Part shown: positions 36,111-46,800 of the stretch, piece after piece
Layout of the letters: each line of letters opens with the position of its first letter
Numbering within the stretch: position 1 is the first letter of the stretch
Assembly: GCF_963678635.1 (NCBI RefSeq)
Contig: NC_087062.1
Coordinates: 55,564,355-55,628,354, forward strand
Direction: 5' to 3'
From: Symsagittifera roscoffensis
Taxonomy: Eukaryota; Xenacoelomorpha; Acoela; Convolutidae
Length of the DNA: 64,000 nucleotides
The notes under the pieces: generated by a model
Database searches by the model: none
Seen by the model: only the letters and a program-made list of their open reading frames with translations
What the model was told of the DNA's origin: nothing
Program-made: the position numbers and the translations under genes

Positions 36111-36947
36111 TCAGAAGGGTCTGGAATCGTAAACCTCTGACTCGAAGCAGACAGTCTGCCCCCTTGATGCACGCAAATCCAGAACCTCAGGTCCTCTCGA
36201 TGCGCACAGCTCCTGCGCTGTTGTCCTGGGGCGTGTGTCGTTACATCCCTCCGAGGACCTCATGCTCGCCAGGATTTCCGGTGACACTTGGCTCACCTTC
36301 GCCATATACAGCTCCTTCAGGTGCTTTATCTCATCCTCCTTGTAGGCCACCTGCAGATCTTCAAATTTCTTTTTCCATTCGTCTCTCTCCCGAGCTATGG
36401 CCCTGTACTCCTGAAGTTTGGCACACAGCTCACTCTGATCTCTCTCCTTCTTTTCCAGTGTCTCAATCGTCTCCGACGTCTGGATCTCTATCTCGCTCAC
36501 TCTCACTCTCTTTAGGGGAGGAGCAGCTGTTGGAGAGTCGACAGAGTGTGACGGGCCTGGCCCATCACGTTGTCTCTTCGCTCCAATGAGTGGCTGCGCA
36601 GGTTGGACGGGCAAGGGCATCTCACCTAGCCGGTGGTCCCTTTGCTCACCTAGTCCTGGCTCACGAGCCAGGTCGTGGCCAGACATTTCTCCGCGCCTCC
36701 ATCTCATCAATCGGTTTCGGCCTCTCTCGGCGGTCCCGGACTCACCGAAGGCCAACATCAACACGACTTCTGTAGGGCGATTCCCTCGACCCTCTCTTCC
36801 CAGTGCATTGAGGAGTGCGACCACAAACATCGCCAACCCCGGGTCTTCTCGTGTAAAATCACAATCGATCAGCCGCTGATAGATCTCGTCTAGAGTCGCT
36901 CCTAGACTCGCTAAGAGGAATTCCATGAGTTCGTTCGTGTCACCCAT
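36111..36947 (-). CDS. ORF2 of the giant element: coiled-coil, basic-patch protein
   Basis: A 278-residue protein from the first ATG (MGDTNELMEFLLASLGATLD). The N-terminal 80 residues are helical with a leucine-rich face. A basic region with RGRNRLMRWRRGE follows, then a Pro-rich stretch with two short nuclear-localisation-like patches (AKRQRD and PPLKRVRV). A long charged coiled coil covers about residues 160-220 (LEKKERDQSELCAKLQEYRA). No known domain was recognised. It may be a nucleic-acid or particle-associated accessory factor; this is a guess from composition. Its 3' end overlaps the start of the open ORF3 frame in the +1 register. Confidence 0.75.
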   Translation of the reverse strand: MGDTNELMEFLLASLGATLDEIYQRLIDCDFTREDPGLAMFVVALLNALGREGRGNRPTEVVLMLAFGESGTAERGRNRLMRWRRGEMSGHDLAREPGLGEQRDHRLGEMPLPVQPAQPLIGAKRQRDGPGPSHSVDSPTAAPPLKRVRVSEIEIQTSETIETLEKKERDQSELCAKLQEYRAIARERDEWKKKFEDLQVAYKEDEIKHLKELYMAKVSQVSPEILASMRSSEGCNDTRPRTTAQELCASRGPEVLDLRASRGQTVCFESEVYDSRPF

Positions 36948-37034
36948 TTCTTTTCGTGTTGATTCTTCTTGTCGTGTCGTGTAATTTCTTTCTGTCTCCT
37001 CTGATTCAGTGTTCAGTAAACAATCTTCGATCAA

Positions 37035-37374
37035 TCAAGATCTAAAAAACAGGTCGCGACTTAGAACCATCATTTTTGGATGCAACATCAATCAATTCTT
37101 TAAAACTCTCCATTGAAATTCTCTTCACAATTCTGATTTAAAATTTAGCACCAAGGTGGATCGTCCACCTTTATCTTTGTCAGAGTAGCACGAATAAGCG
37201 CTGTCACCTTGATGACACAAACATAAAACATATCATAACAATAACACAACATAAACACATAAACTATCATATAAAAACCTAATTCCTAATACTGTACCTA
37301 AAGCCTAACCTAAAACTTGACTCTAATTCTTATCGAGCAACTTAATAAAAACCACTTATCACCGAGCGCAATTC
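37035..37374 (-). promoter_or_regulatory. Gag-Pol/ORF2 spacer with a possible splice acceptor
   Basis: A 340-bp spacer without a frame. On the minus strand, CCTGTTTTTTAG (AG at 37042-37043) is a good 3' splice-site match about 95 bases before the first ORF2 ATG. LTR elements with a third gene often make it from a spliced RNA. No donor was identified with confidence, so splicing is inference. Confidence 0.4.
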
Positions 37375-37870
37375 TTAGCATATGCTCAGATAGTATTTTT
37401 TATGTAAGTAAACCTCTATGTCAGTCTCTGAAAATATCACATGCACAAGAGCGTACAACTCTCTCGGGTGTAGCTTCCCTCTATTGGGATCATAAACTGG
37501 CAACGAGAGAGAGGTCACACCTCTCTCAACCAGGAAATCCCTAAGTCGAGTCAAGGCCAATACCAAGCTCTCCGGATTCACGTGTTGCCTATCAGTAGCT
37601 TTCGTAACCACAAAACACAAATATTTCCCTGGTATCTGTGATGCAAAAGGGGGTAACGCTATCATTCCTCCTACACCCGGCCTCTGTTTCCATAAAAACT
37701 CGATATTCTTGTACTCTCTTTTAAAGTCGGCCGCTAGTGCTGTTTTAAGGCTTACGTCCGCAGTTATCGCTATGGCGCACGTGCGTTCCGTGAGTATGAA
37801 ATCGCTGTCCGTTATAACGATATTGTTCGAATAGTGGTTCGGGAGATCAAAATACGATTCAAAGATTCGT
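37375..37870 (-). other. Macro domain (OARD1/TARG1-like) at the Gag-Pol C-terminus
   Basis: The last 160 or so residues align by eye with small single-domain macro proteins of the OARD1/TARG1/Poa1 class. Shared features, in order, are CAIAITADVSLKTALAADFK (the strand-loop-helix at the ADP-ribose site), a KQRPGVGGMIAL hairpin, KYLCFVVTKAT (the strand with the conserved TK), LALTRLRDFLVERGV (helix), TSLSLPVYDP and a closing FSETDIEVYLH strand. Family members bind or hydrolyse ADP-ribose conjugates. The substrate-binding loops are divergent, so binding and catalysis are unproven. The call rests on remembered family patterns, not a search. Confidence 0.75.
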
Positions 37871-40800
37871 CCAAAAGGTGGTTTCTTAGCATTCTCGCCC
37901 TCTGTCTCTAGTTCTCCGGTTTCCCTTGCCGATTTCAATTTTTTTATTATGAGATTTTCGGTGTGGGTGAGTCCTACCCCCACTCCCCGGACAAAAATAT
38001 CCATCGACGTCCCCGTCGATCGCCCAAAGTCTAGGAGACCGAGGTTGGATTGTGGAACACGTAGAGGACCATCTGGGGCGACCCAGTTGGACTCGGTATT
38101 GTCATGACTGATGTATTTGACGCCGTCTCTGTCGACGTCCTGAATCGTCAGGATCGTCTCTTTTGGATCTGTCGGCAGATCGTGGAGCCATTCGAGCACG
38201 CGCAAGTTTGTTAGTTCTTGCTCATGAGTCTGTTCCGCTTCTGGTTCGAACTCCACTTCCGGTTCTGATCGATCGTCGATCCAATCTTGATCCATATCGT
38301 TCACAAGGTCGATTTCTTCTAGCATTGCTACTTCGTCCAGCCCCACCAGCGAGTCTATGACATCACTCACTACTATCCGGTCTACAACGAAGTCCTCGCC
38401 ATACGGATTGTATTTCTTCTGGTTTTTTCCCCTCTTACTTTGGCGTGTCTCCATAGTGAGCGGAAAGTCAGGCTGTATTCCTTTGTCAATTTCGGTTTGT
38501 TCCGGGCAATCCCAGTCTTCTTCGGCATAGGGTAGAGTTTCATCGTCCACCTCTACTCGCTCAGTCAACTCGAGATCCAGTGGTAGATCACAATTGTCCA
38601 CCATCTCATTCCCGTCGTTCTTGTCGCGAGTACCCCTTTCATTCACTTCACAAGCAGGATCCACTATTAAATAGTCTCCCTCTTGCATGTCCGCTGGGAT
38701 GCACCAATCCTCGGACGAGGCGTTGTGTGGTTTGATGTTCTCGTAATGAGCCGCTCTTCCGGTGCTCAGCCGATAAAAACGACCTCCTTGATGCACCTCT
38801 GTTATCTGAAATGGACCACGCCATTTCTTTAATAGTTTCTTGGTTCCTTTTGGTGGAACCACTTCCTGGAACACCCAGACGTAGTCGCCAACTGAGTAGG
38901 CTTTTGCATCGGCCGTCCTTTTATCAAACCTCCTTTTTTGTCTAATCTGTGCCTGTTGCGTATTCCTCCTGCATAAGTCATTGAGGTCCTGTTGTCTTCT
39001 AATAACGTCCCGCACGTACGTTTGCGGTGCTGTCCTCTTCCCTTCATATTCAGGGTAGAAGAACGTTAACGGGAGTGCTTTTTCATGACCCGTCAGCATC
39101 ATATGCGGACTTATTCCCGTGGTGGAATGCTCCGTGCTGTTGTAAGCACCCATCACTTGCGGCAAGTGCTTGTCCCAGTCATCCATATAGCGTGAGCAGT
39201 AGACTCTCAACATGGATACCAGTGTGCGATTCTGCCTCTCGACTAGGCCATTCGTTTGCGGGTGATAAGTGGTCGAGTGGGCCTGCGCTACCTGCGACCT
39301 TTTCATTAACTCTTTCGTGAGATCACCTACGAATGCTTTGCCATTGTCCGATTGGAACGTGATGGGGCAGCCATGCCTTGCTATCCACACGTTTATCAAA
39401 TGATCGCATGTTTCTTCTGCCGACGCTGTCATGCAGGGTGCTGCCTCCGCGTACTTCGTAAAATGGTCGATCATTACCAGCACCTGATTATAGCCCGTTG
39501 CTGTCATGCAGATTTTCTGATGATCAATTTGCACCACTTCGTTGAAACCTGACGATTCTATTGACTGTAGGGGGAACCTTAGTTTCCTGGGATCCTTTGC
39601 CTGTTGACAAGACAGGCATGCGGCTATCCATTTCTCACAAGCCTTCTTCAATCCCGGCCATTCGAATCGTTTTTGTATCCTGTTATACACTTTGTCCACG
39701 CCTTGATGTCCCATCTGATCATGTGAGCGAAAGAGCAATTCAGTCTGGTACAACTGTGGTAACACTATTGAGTTGTATTTATAAAGGACCTTGTCCTCCT
39801 CCTTGCGCTTACAGGCTACGATTCCGTCCTTATTCAGGTACAACAAGTCTTTTCTCTTCAGGTAAAACTGCTTCAGGATTTTGTAGCTGTCTTCTTCCAA
39901 GTCTCCCTTGTCAGGTGCTCCATTCTCGATCCATCTTTTCAGACTGCTCGTCATTCTATCATTTCGTTGAGCCCTCAGGAGATCCGACAGCCTGTACCTG
40001 GCTTTCAAATACGTCTTCACCACGTCCATTTGCCCACTCATTATCTCCGGAGCATGAGCATCGTCCATCAACTTGACACACCATATCTTTTTCAAAGGCG
40101 TCGCTTCTTGCACAGATGGTTCCAGATTGGTACGGACGACCGTACCATGTGGCAGCAATCTGGTTGGGCGTTTTGAAACTGCTATCAGCTCGAGCTCGTG
40201 TGCGGCATTATCTACCACAGTGCCCTCTTCATCTGAGGTGTATCTGTCCCTGTCTGGATCCTGATGTGTTTCTCGGTCCAGCCCACGCTGCTTCCAGTCT
40301 ACCAACAAGGAGTGGATTGCGATCTCTGACACATCGGAATTGGAAGTTGTTTCAGACGTGTTGTCCCAGGACTGGGGTCTCGAGTCACCACTTGAGTCGA
40401 CTGATTCCTCAACATCATATTCCAAGTTGTCTGAGATGTTTCTCGACTCCCCGGACAAAACTCTGTCCATCGGTCGCTTTGAACCCGACTCCCCGGACAA
40501 AATTCTGCCCCTAGGTGGTCTAGTCAACCTCTCCCCGGACAAGTCGTCCTGCACGGGTTCAAAGGTGTCTGACTCATCAGAGGAGACGTCCTTGACTGGC
40601 TCGAAGGTGTCAGACTCCCCGGACATTGTCTCGTCCACGGACGAACAATCTGGGCTTGGCTCGTATTCCTCTTTTGCATCCGTGAAGTGCACTCTCCTCG
40701 TGAAGCTAGATTTCGACCTGATCCTGACTTCCTCAGTAGCTTGGTTTTGATTCGATGTTCCATATTCAGTGAACGAAGTTCTCAACAATACTTCTTTCGG

Positions 40801-43800
40801 CATCGAGGTCACCAGCTGGTTGACGATCGACCTGCAATCCCGTTCAACGCCTCGGCTGCGAATGGACACTGGCCTCTTCTCCGTTCTCTCGGTGACAGTC
40901 AACCTCTGCATGGTCTCTATCCATTCACGATCATGCCTATTCACTTCCCTATCCAACAAGTCACGGAGTTTTCCCATGACGTCCGGCGCCACGTTCACCA
41001 TCTTATTCAATAAAGAGATGCTGTTTATACCCAGCCTGGTCAGTTCTTGCTGTACCAAGTTGGATCGGACTAGCAGGTCCAACGGAACGGGTTCGCCTCT
41101 GGCTAAAAGCTTTATCTCCGCGGCCGTCTCCACTGGAAGGTCAGGGTGTCCAGGTATAGGATGTCCTGATTTGTCTAACCACCTAGTAAGTGGCAGCTTA
41201 TCGTAGGTTTCTTTGTCCAGAAAGGAAAACCCCTCTTTGATCTCTGATTGGTTAGCCTGCTTCTCCTCGAGGCGCTCATAAAATTCTGTCTTTTTACTGA
41301 GGCTATCTGCGTTCTGGTGCTTGTCACGGGTACGGTGCTCTATGATCATGTGGTATCCATCCAAGCGCACGATCCAACGACCAATGTAGCTTTGATCCAT
41401 CGAATAGGTTTTCAGCCAGGCAAGGGCACGAATGTCCACACGTAACTTGAATGGAGCACTCCCCAGGTAGGCCCTGTATTTTTCCACGAACGTGATCACA
41501 GCAAACATCTCCGCTTTTGGTGCGCCGTACTTCATCTCAGTGTCACTCAGGACTTTACTTCCATAAGCTATCGGACGAAGAACCGTTCTCCCGTTCCACT
41601 CCTGCTCTTGGTGAAGTATGCCTGATATCGCAACCACTGATGCATCCGTGTCCAGCACGAACATTCCCTTCTCCGTTGGCATGCCGAGGACCGGTGCCTC
41701 GCAAAGTTCACGTTTGATGTTTTCAAATGAGACTTGTGCCTCATCAGTCCAGGTGAACTTTTTGCCCTTGTTTCTCATCAATCTCTGCATGGGGTATATT
41801 TTGTCAGCATACCCCTTGATGAACTCACGATAATAATTGGCGAATCCCAGAAAACTCATCAACTGTGTATCTGTTTTAGGTGCCTTCCAGGTCAACACCG
41901 CTTCAACCGCTTCAGGATCTGGTCTCACTCCATGTTTGTCAACCAGGCGGCCCAAATACTTTATGGAATCCCTGAGGATTTCACACTTAGAGGGTTTGCA
42001 TTTCAGACCCGCCTGCTTCATGCAAGAAAACACCTCCTCCAACCTCTCTATGTGGTCTTCTAGGGTTGGTGTTGCAATCACAACATCATCGACATAACAC
42101 ATGATGAGATTCCCGTATTTCTTAGTGACGCTCGTGAGTGCCTGGGCCATCAGTCGCTGGAATGTGGCCGTCGCGTTGCACAATCCGAATGGCATCCTCT
42201 TCCACTGGAAGAGTCCCAGCTCACACGCGAAACCTGTTTTCTCTCGATCTTGCTTTCTGAGTGGCACTTGCCAGAATGCGGAGCCCAAATCCAACGTCGT
42301 GAAGAACTTAGCGTCTCCCAGCTTGGATAGGCTCTCATCGATGCGGGGAATCGGGTATGCGTCCTTTATAGTCACTGCGTTCAGATAACGGAAATCACAA
42401 CAAAATCTGAGTTGTCCCCCTTTCTTTTTCGCCATGACCACGCCACAAGCCCATGGGGACTTCGACGGCTCAATCATGTCGTACTCCATTAACATTTCAA
42501 TTTCCTTCCTACACGCTTCTGACTTATTTGGGGTCATTCTTCTCGCCCCTTCCCTATGAGGTACCGAGCCCTCTTCTATCTCAATCTCGTGCTCTACAAA
42601 ATTGCAACAACCTATATCGGCCTTATGCTTTGAAAAAACGTCTGCGTTCCGATCTAGCACCGCCCTAAGCGAATCTAGTTCCTTGTCAGATATTTTACCC
42701 TTCAGATGTTCTATCTCAGGTAGGACAGGCCTATTCGCTGCTAACTCTGCTTCCGTCGGCCTCTCAGGAAAGTTGGAACAACTAGACAGCCCATCATCTG
42801 TTTCCGACTTCATTGAAAACAATTTCCTATAAGATTTCAATTCAATTACTCTTTTCATTATACATTCTTGGTTCGCATGTAATGGACATTTAGTTACGTC
42901 AAACTTCTTCAAGTTCTCCACACTCAGAAAGTCTGTGTTCAGAGGCAAAGCGTAGCCAAGTTTCTTTCCCCTCTGTATTGTCACTGTTGTTGCTTCTGTG
43001 TTCAATAACACACTCACACACAGTCCGCTCTGAGTGAGTGAGAAGCTTCTTCCTAAAATAGCCGAGCTTTTACTGTTTGGATTTGGTACCAGACACACCT
43101 GTCTGTCATTGCTGAGTTCATTCAAGTTCCTCATCCTAAACGTCGCTACTACGGCTTGGTTCGGTTTTAATCTAACTTTTCGATCCAGAAAAATCGGCAC
43201 CTTGGCCTGATTAATTAAGCTCTTATTAAGGGGTCTTTTCTCATACTTTCTTTCAGGATCCTTGATCCTAATCAATCCGTCATTGAGATCAATCGTGACG
43301 TCAAAGTTGCGAACGAAATCCCTTCCTAGGATGAACTGGTCGGATTCATCCAAATTCTCTACTACTAGGAAGCTCATCCAAAGATGTCTTCCTCCAAGCT
43401 GCAGTGAGATGATCGGGGTTCGTCCGGCGACATAGATCGCTCCCTGATTGGCAGCTGCCAACCTGATGTTTGTCGGTATGAGATCCGATCTTTCGAAACC
43501 CATGTCGGTCCAAGTTTTGATTGGCATGACACTAACCACTGCTCCCGTGTCTAGCAGCCCCTTTACTGAAAGTTGTCTGCCTTGCACGTCCAGAACGTGT
43601 GCGGCCAGATCTGCCTCGCAACCAATATGCACAGCATCTTGTTCGAGCATCGCGTTGTGTCCGATTCGTCTGACCTTCAGCTCCTCTTGACCAATGTATA
43701 TCCGGCCAACCTGATCGTTCGCATCAGTTATGTGAGCTTTCGTGTAGATATTGATGCCATCCACGTTCATCAGAATCGGGTAAGGGCCATGGACATCGAT

Positions 43801-46800
43801 ATAATGTCCGTCCACTTTCATCAGCCTCGGACCTCCCGTTGTGAGCAGCGCTCGCACTGCCCTGGAGTCCAGTTTGGGATCCTTCTCCTTCAGGTAGTCG
43901 GCATAGATGTCCAGGTGGACCAGTGTAATCTCGGATGGCTCGCTCAGGTTCTTGACCACCTGGTGCCCTGCGACTGAGATGATAGACATTATTTTGGTCC
44001 CTGCCTTCGCCATGCCGAAAGTCTTGCCAGATATAACGTTCAGTTTTAGTCCCTGTTTCTTGGGCTCTTTTTCATCTTCTGCTCTTGTCGTCTTACTCAG
44101 GACATTAAGACTTTCCCGAAGATCTGTGCTCTCCAGCTCCGACCTTACCCATTGCTCCACTTCTTTCGTGGCAAGGTGCTGTTTGACATTCTGCAGCGCT
44201 GTCCTTGCCGCCAGGCCGTAATCCACCTTGAGTGGACTAGACGACTCTGCTTCGAGGTTCGAGGCTACCACCTCGTCAGGCCATGTCTTAACCTTTTTGG
44301 TCGCAAAGGTGCTCGGTGTCGTTTCCTTTCTCCGAGATTCAGCCTCGTTCATCAGACGTGCTCGACTGGCCTTGACACCCGAAAGCGCCTCTTCGTGGCG
44401 GGGATGTTTCGCGTCCGCTACTGCGTCCCAAAATTGAGTACAATCCGACTTGAAGTGTCCCTCCAAATTACAGAAGAAACACCTCGGACCATATTTCATG
44501 ATGAGCCCTCTCACGTACTCTTCATGATCCTCGTCGGTCGCGTCAGCGTCCTCGAGAAAGTAGCCTATGGCCTTCATGTTCTGTTTGTATGCAGAACACG
44601 CAGAAACGTGATGGTCCATCGAACCACAATTCGCACACGACCTCCTCTTGTCCATGTCATCGCGAGGTTTGTACCAACTGGAATTCGCACCAGTGTTTGT
44701 CCCGCTATAGTTGCCATAATTGCTGTAACGGTTTTGCGCCCTCGGTTTTATCAGTAAATACTCGCGTGACTTCATACGCAAGTCGTCGGGCGTGGGTACC
44801 TGGTCAAGCGACAGGGTGAAGTGAGTGGCCAACATCGTCTTCAACTCCTCACTCCTTACACCATCCATGAACTTCGAAGCGATCGCCAAGTTTCGTTCGG
44901 ATATTCTCTCATCCGGGTTGCTCCTCCTCCTGAGCAATTCAAGGTCGTCCAAGAATTTATCTATTGATTCTTCATCTCTCTGACGCCTCTTCTCGAACTT
45001 CACCATGGCCTGGTGCCCTTGTACTCCAGAGCCGAAACGATTCAGCAGGATGTCGAATATCTTGCGAGCGCTGTCTCTCTCATTGGCTCTTTTCGCCATT
45101 ACACAATTTAATGCAGTACCCTCTAGGTTGCTCGTCAGCGCGCTGCACTCTTGTTTCTTGGAGAGATTCTCTTCCTCAAAGTGTAACTTCATCACCTCTA
45201 TCCAAGTATCAATGCAGCCGTCTGACTCGTCTTTATATGACTTCGGCTTTTTCAGTGTTCTTCTTGACCTCTCTCCTCTCTCGGTTGACTTCGAGAGCTT
45301 GGTGATGAATGTTTCAAGAGATCTGTTCAGAGGCTCAAACATCGAGGCATACATCGTTGTGTCTTGTGAGACTGTAGTCAGATCTGGTACTGAACTGACT
45401 TGTGGCACGGTTGGCAATCTTGTCTCCGGGGTGGCATCTGCCTCCGGTGGGACTGGATTTGTCCAGCCAGGCCTCTGCGGGGCTGCCCTTGGCCGCTCCT
45501 TGTTTCTATGTTCGTAGTTCGTTCTCGAGCCTTGCTGGGCTCTGGCACTGTTGCCCGTACCATCTCCAACATTCGCATGGCGTGAGCGCTCCCTTGAGTT
45601 GGAATGCTCCTGCCAATTATTCCCATTCAGGATCGCGTCAAGCTTCCGCATCATCAAGTCAGATTTGGCGTCCAACCTCCTTTCCAGGCCAGTCATCGTT
45701 TGGGCGTAGGTTTTATCATGATCATTCAACAATCGCTCGATCTCTCTTGTCATCCTAGCCTCTCTTTCCTCTGACTCTTTGTTTGCCTGAGCCAGGCTCT
45801 CGGCCAGGCATTGATCGGTGTCACGAATCAATTGAGCCTGATCAAACCTCGCCTGCGACTTCACGTGCGTTAGCTCATCTTTCAAATTCTCTCGACCATG
45901 GTGAGCTCTCTCGTCAACTTGATCTATCCGCTTAGTCATGTCTCGCCTCAATTCATCCAGGCCATTCATCACACCAGCGAACATATCACTTATGTCACCA
46001 GCTGCCCCCAGTGGCGGGGTTAGCCCCAGAGAAGACGAGGTCAACTGTGGCTGTAGCCTAGTACTTGATGACGCACCGCCCTTTTGCTTGTGCATTGACG
46101 TCATCAGTCTGTCAAACGTTGATGATGCTCCCATCGTTATCCCATCTGACATAGGCCTGGTCGGCGAGGCAGAAGATGCCTCCCTGCTCATGTCGTTCCT
46201 TGGGCACGGTGTGAAGTTCACATCCGGATGGGTTATCTCCGGGTAGTCATCACTGGAAGTCAAACCTACAGTTGGTAGTGACGCCATGCGTTCGTCGTAC
46301 AAGGACTTCCAACTCTTCTTGGCCTTCGAGAACGTCTGCTCTTCACCCGGACTCATACTCGACATCATCGCGTTGTTACTCTGTTTGGCCAAGGATGAGT
46401 GTGCACTTGTCAGATGTGAAGGTTCCTTTCTCCATTTATAGCTCTTAGTCTCTGATTTGGACATTCCCCTGTACAACACTTCCTCCCGAGGTTCGACCTC
46501 GGAACGCTCCGAGGTCTCCTCTGTCCTCTCGACTTCCTCTCGTTCGAGGACCCCGTCTGGCTCAAAGTCGGGTCGAATGAGCGTTCGCTCCCCTTCGTCA
46601 AAGGGATCCACCGGCGTTTCGCTCGCAGGCTCGGCCTCGGCGCTCCGCCCTTGATTGCCATCAAGGTTTTTCTCGCTCCTTAGTCTCATTTCGATCACTG
46701 AAAGATCAGGTTGACCTTTAGTCGATTCGTCTTCAGCAAACGCGTCGGAAGCGCTGCTAAACGAGGTTTGGCTACGCCTAGTTCTAAATTTCCGCGTGCT

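Noticed and set aside
28100-37034. The accessory genes of the giant element as an envelope gene.
   Set aside because: None has a signal peptide, a C-terminal membrane anchor or a furin-like site that I could see, so an endogenous-retrovirus label is not supported.
28758-46246. Many plus-strand open frames of 60-200 codons across the giant element.
   Set aside because: They mirror the long minus-strand coding frames and carry no domain signal of their own.
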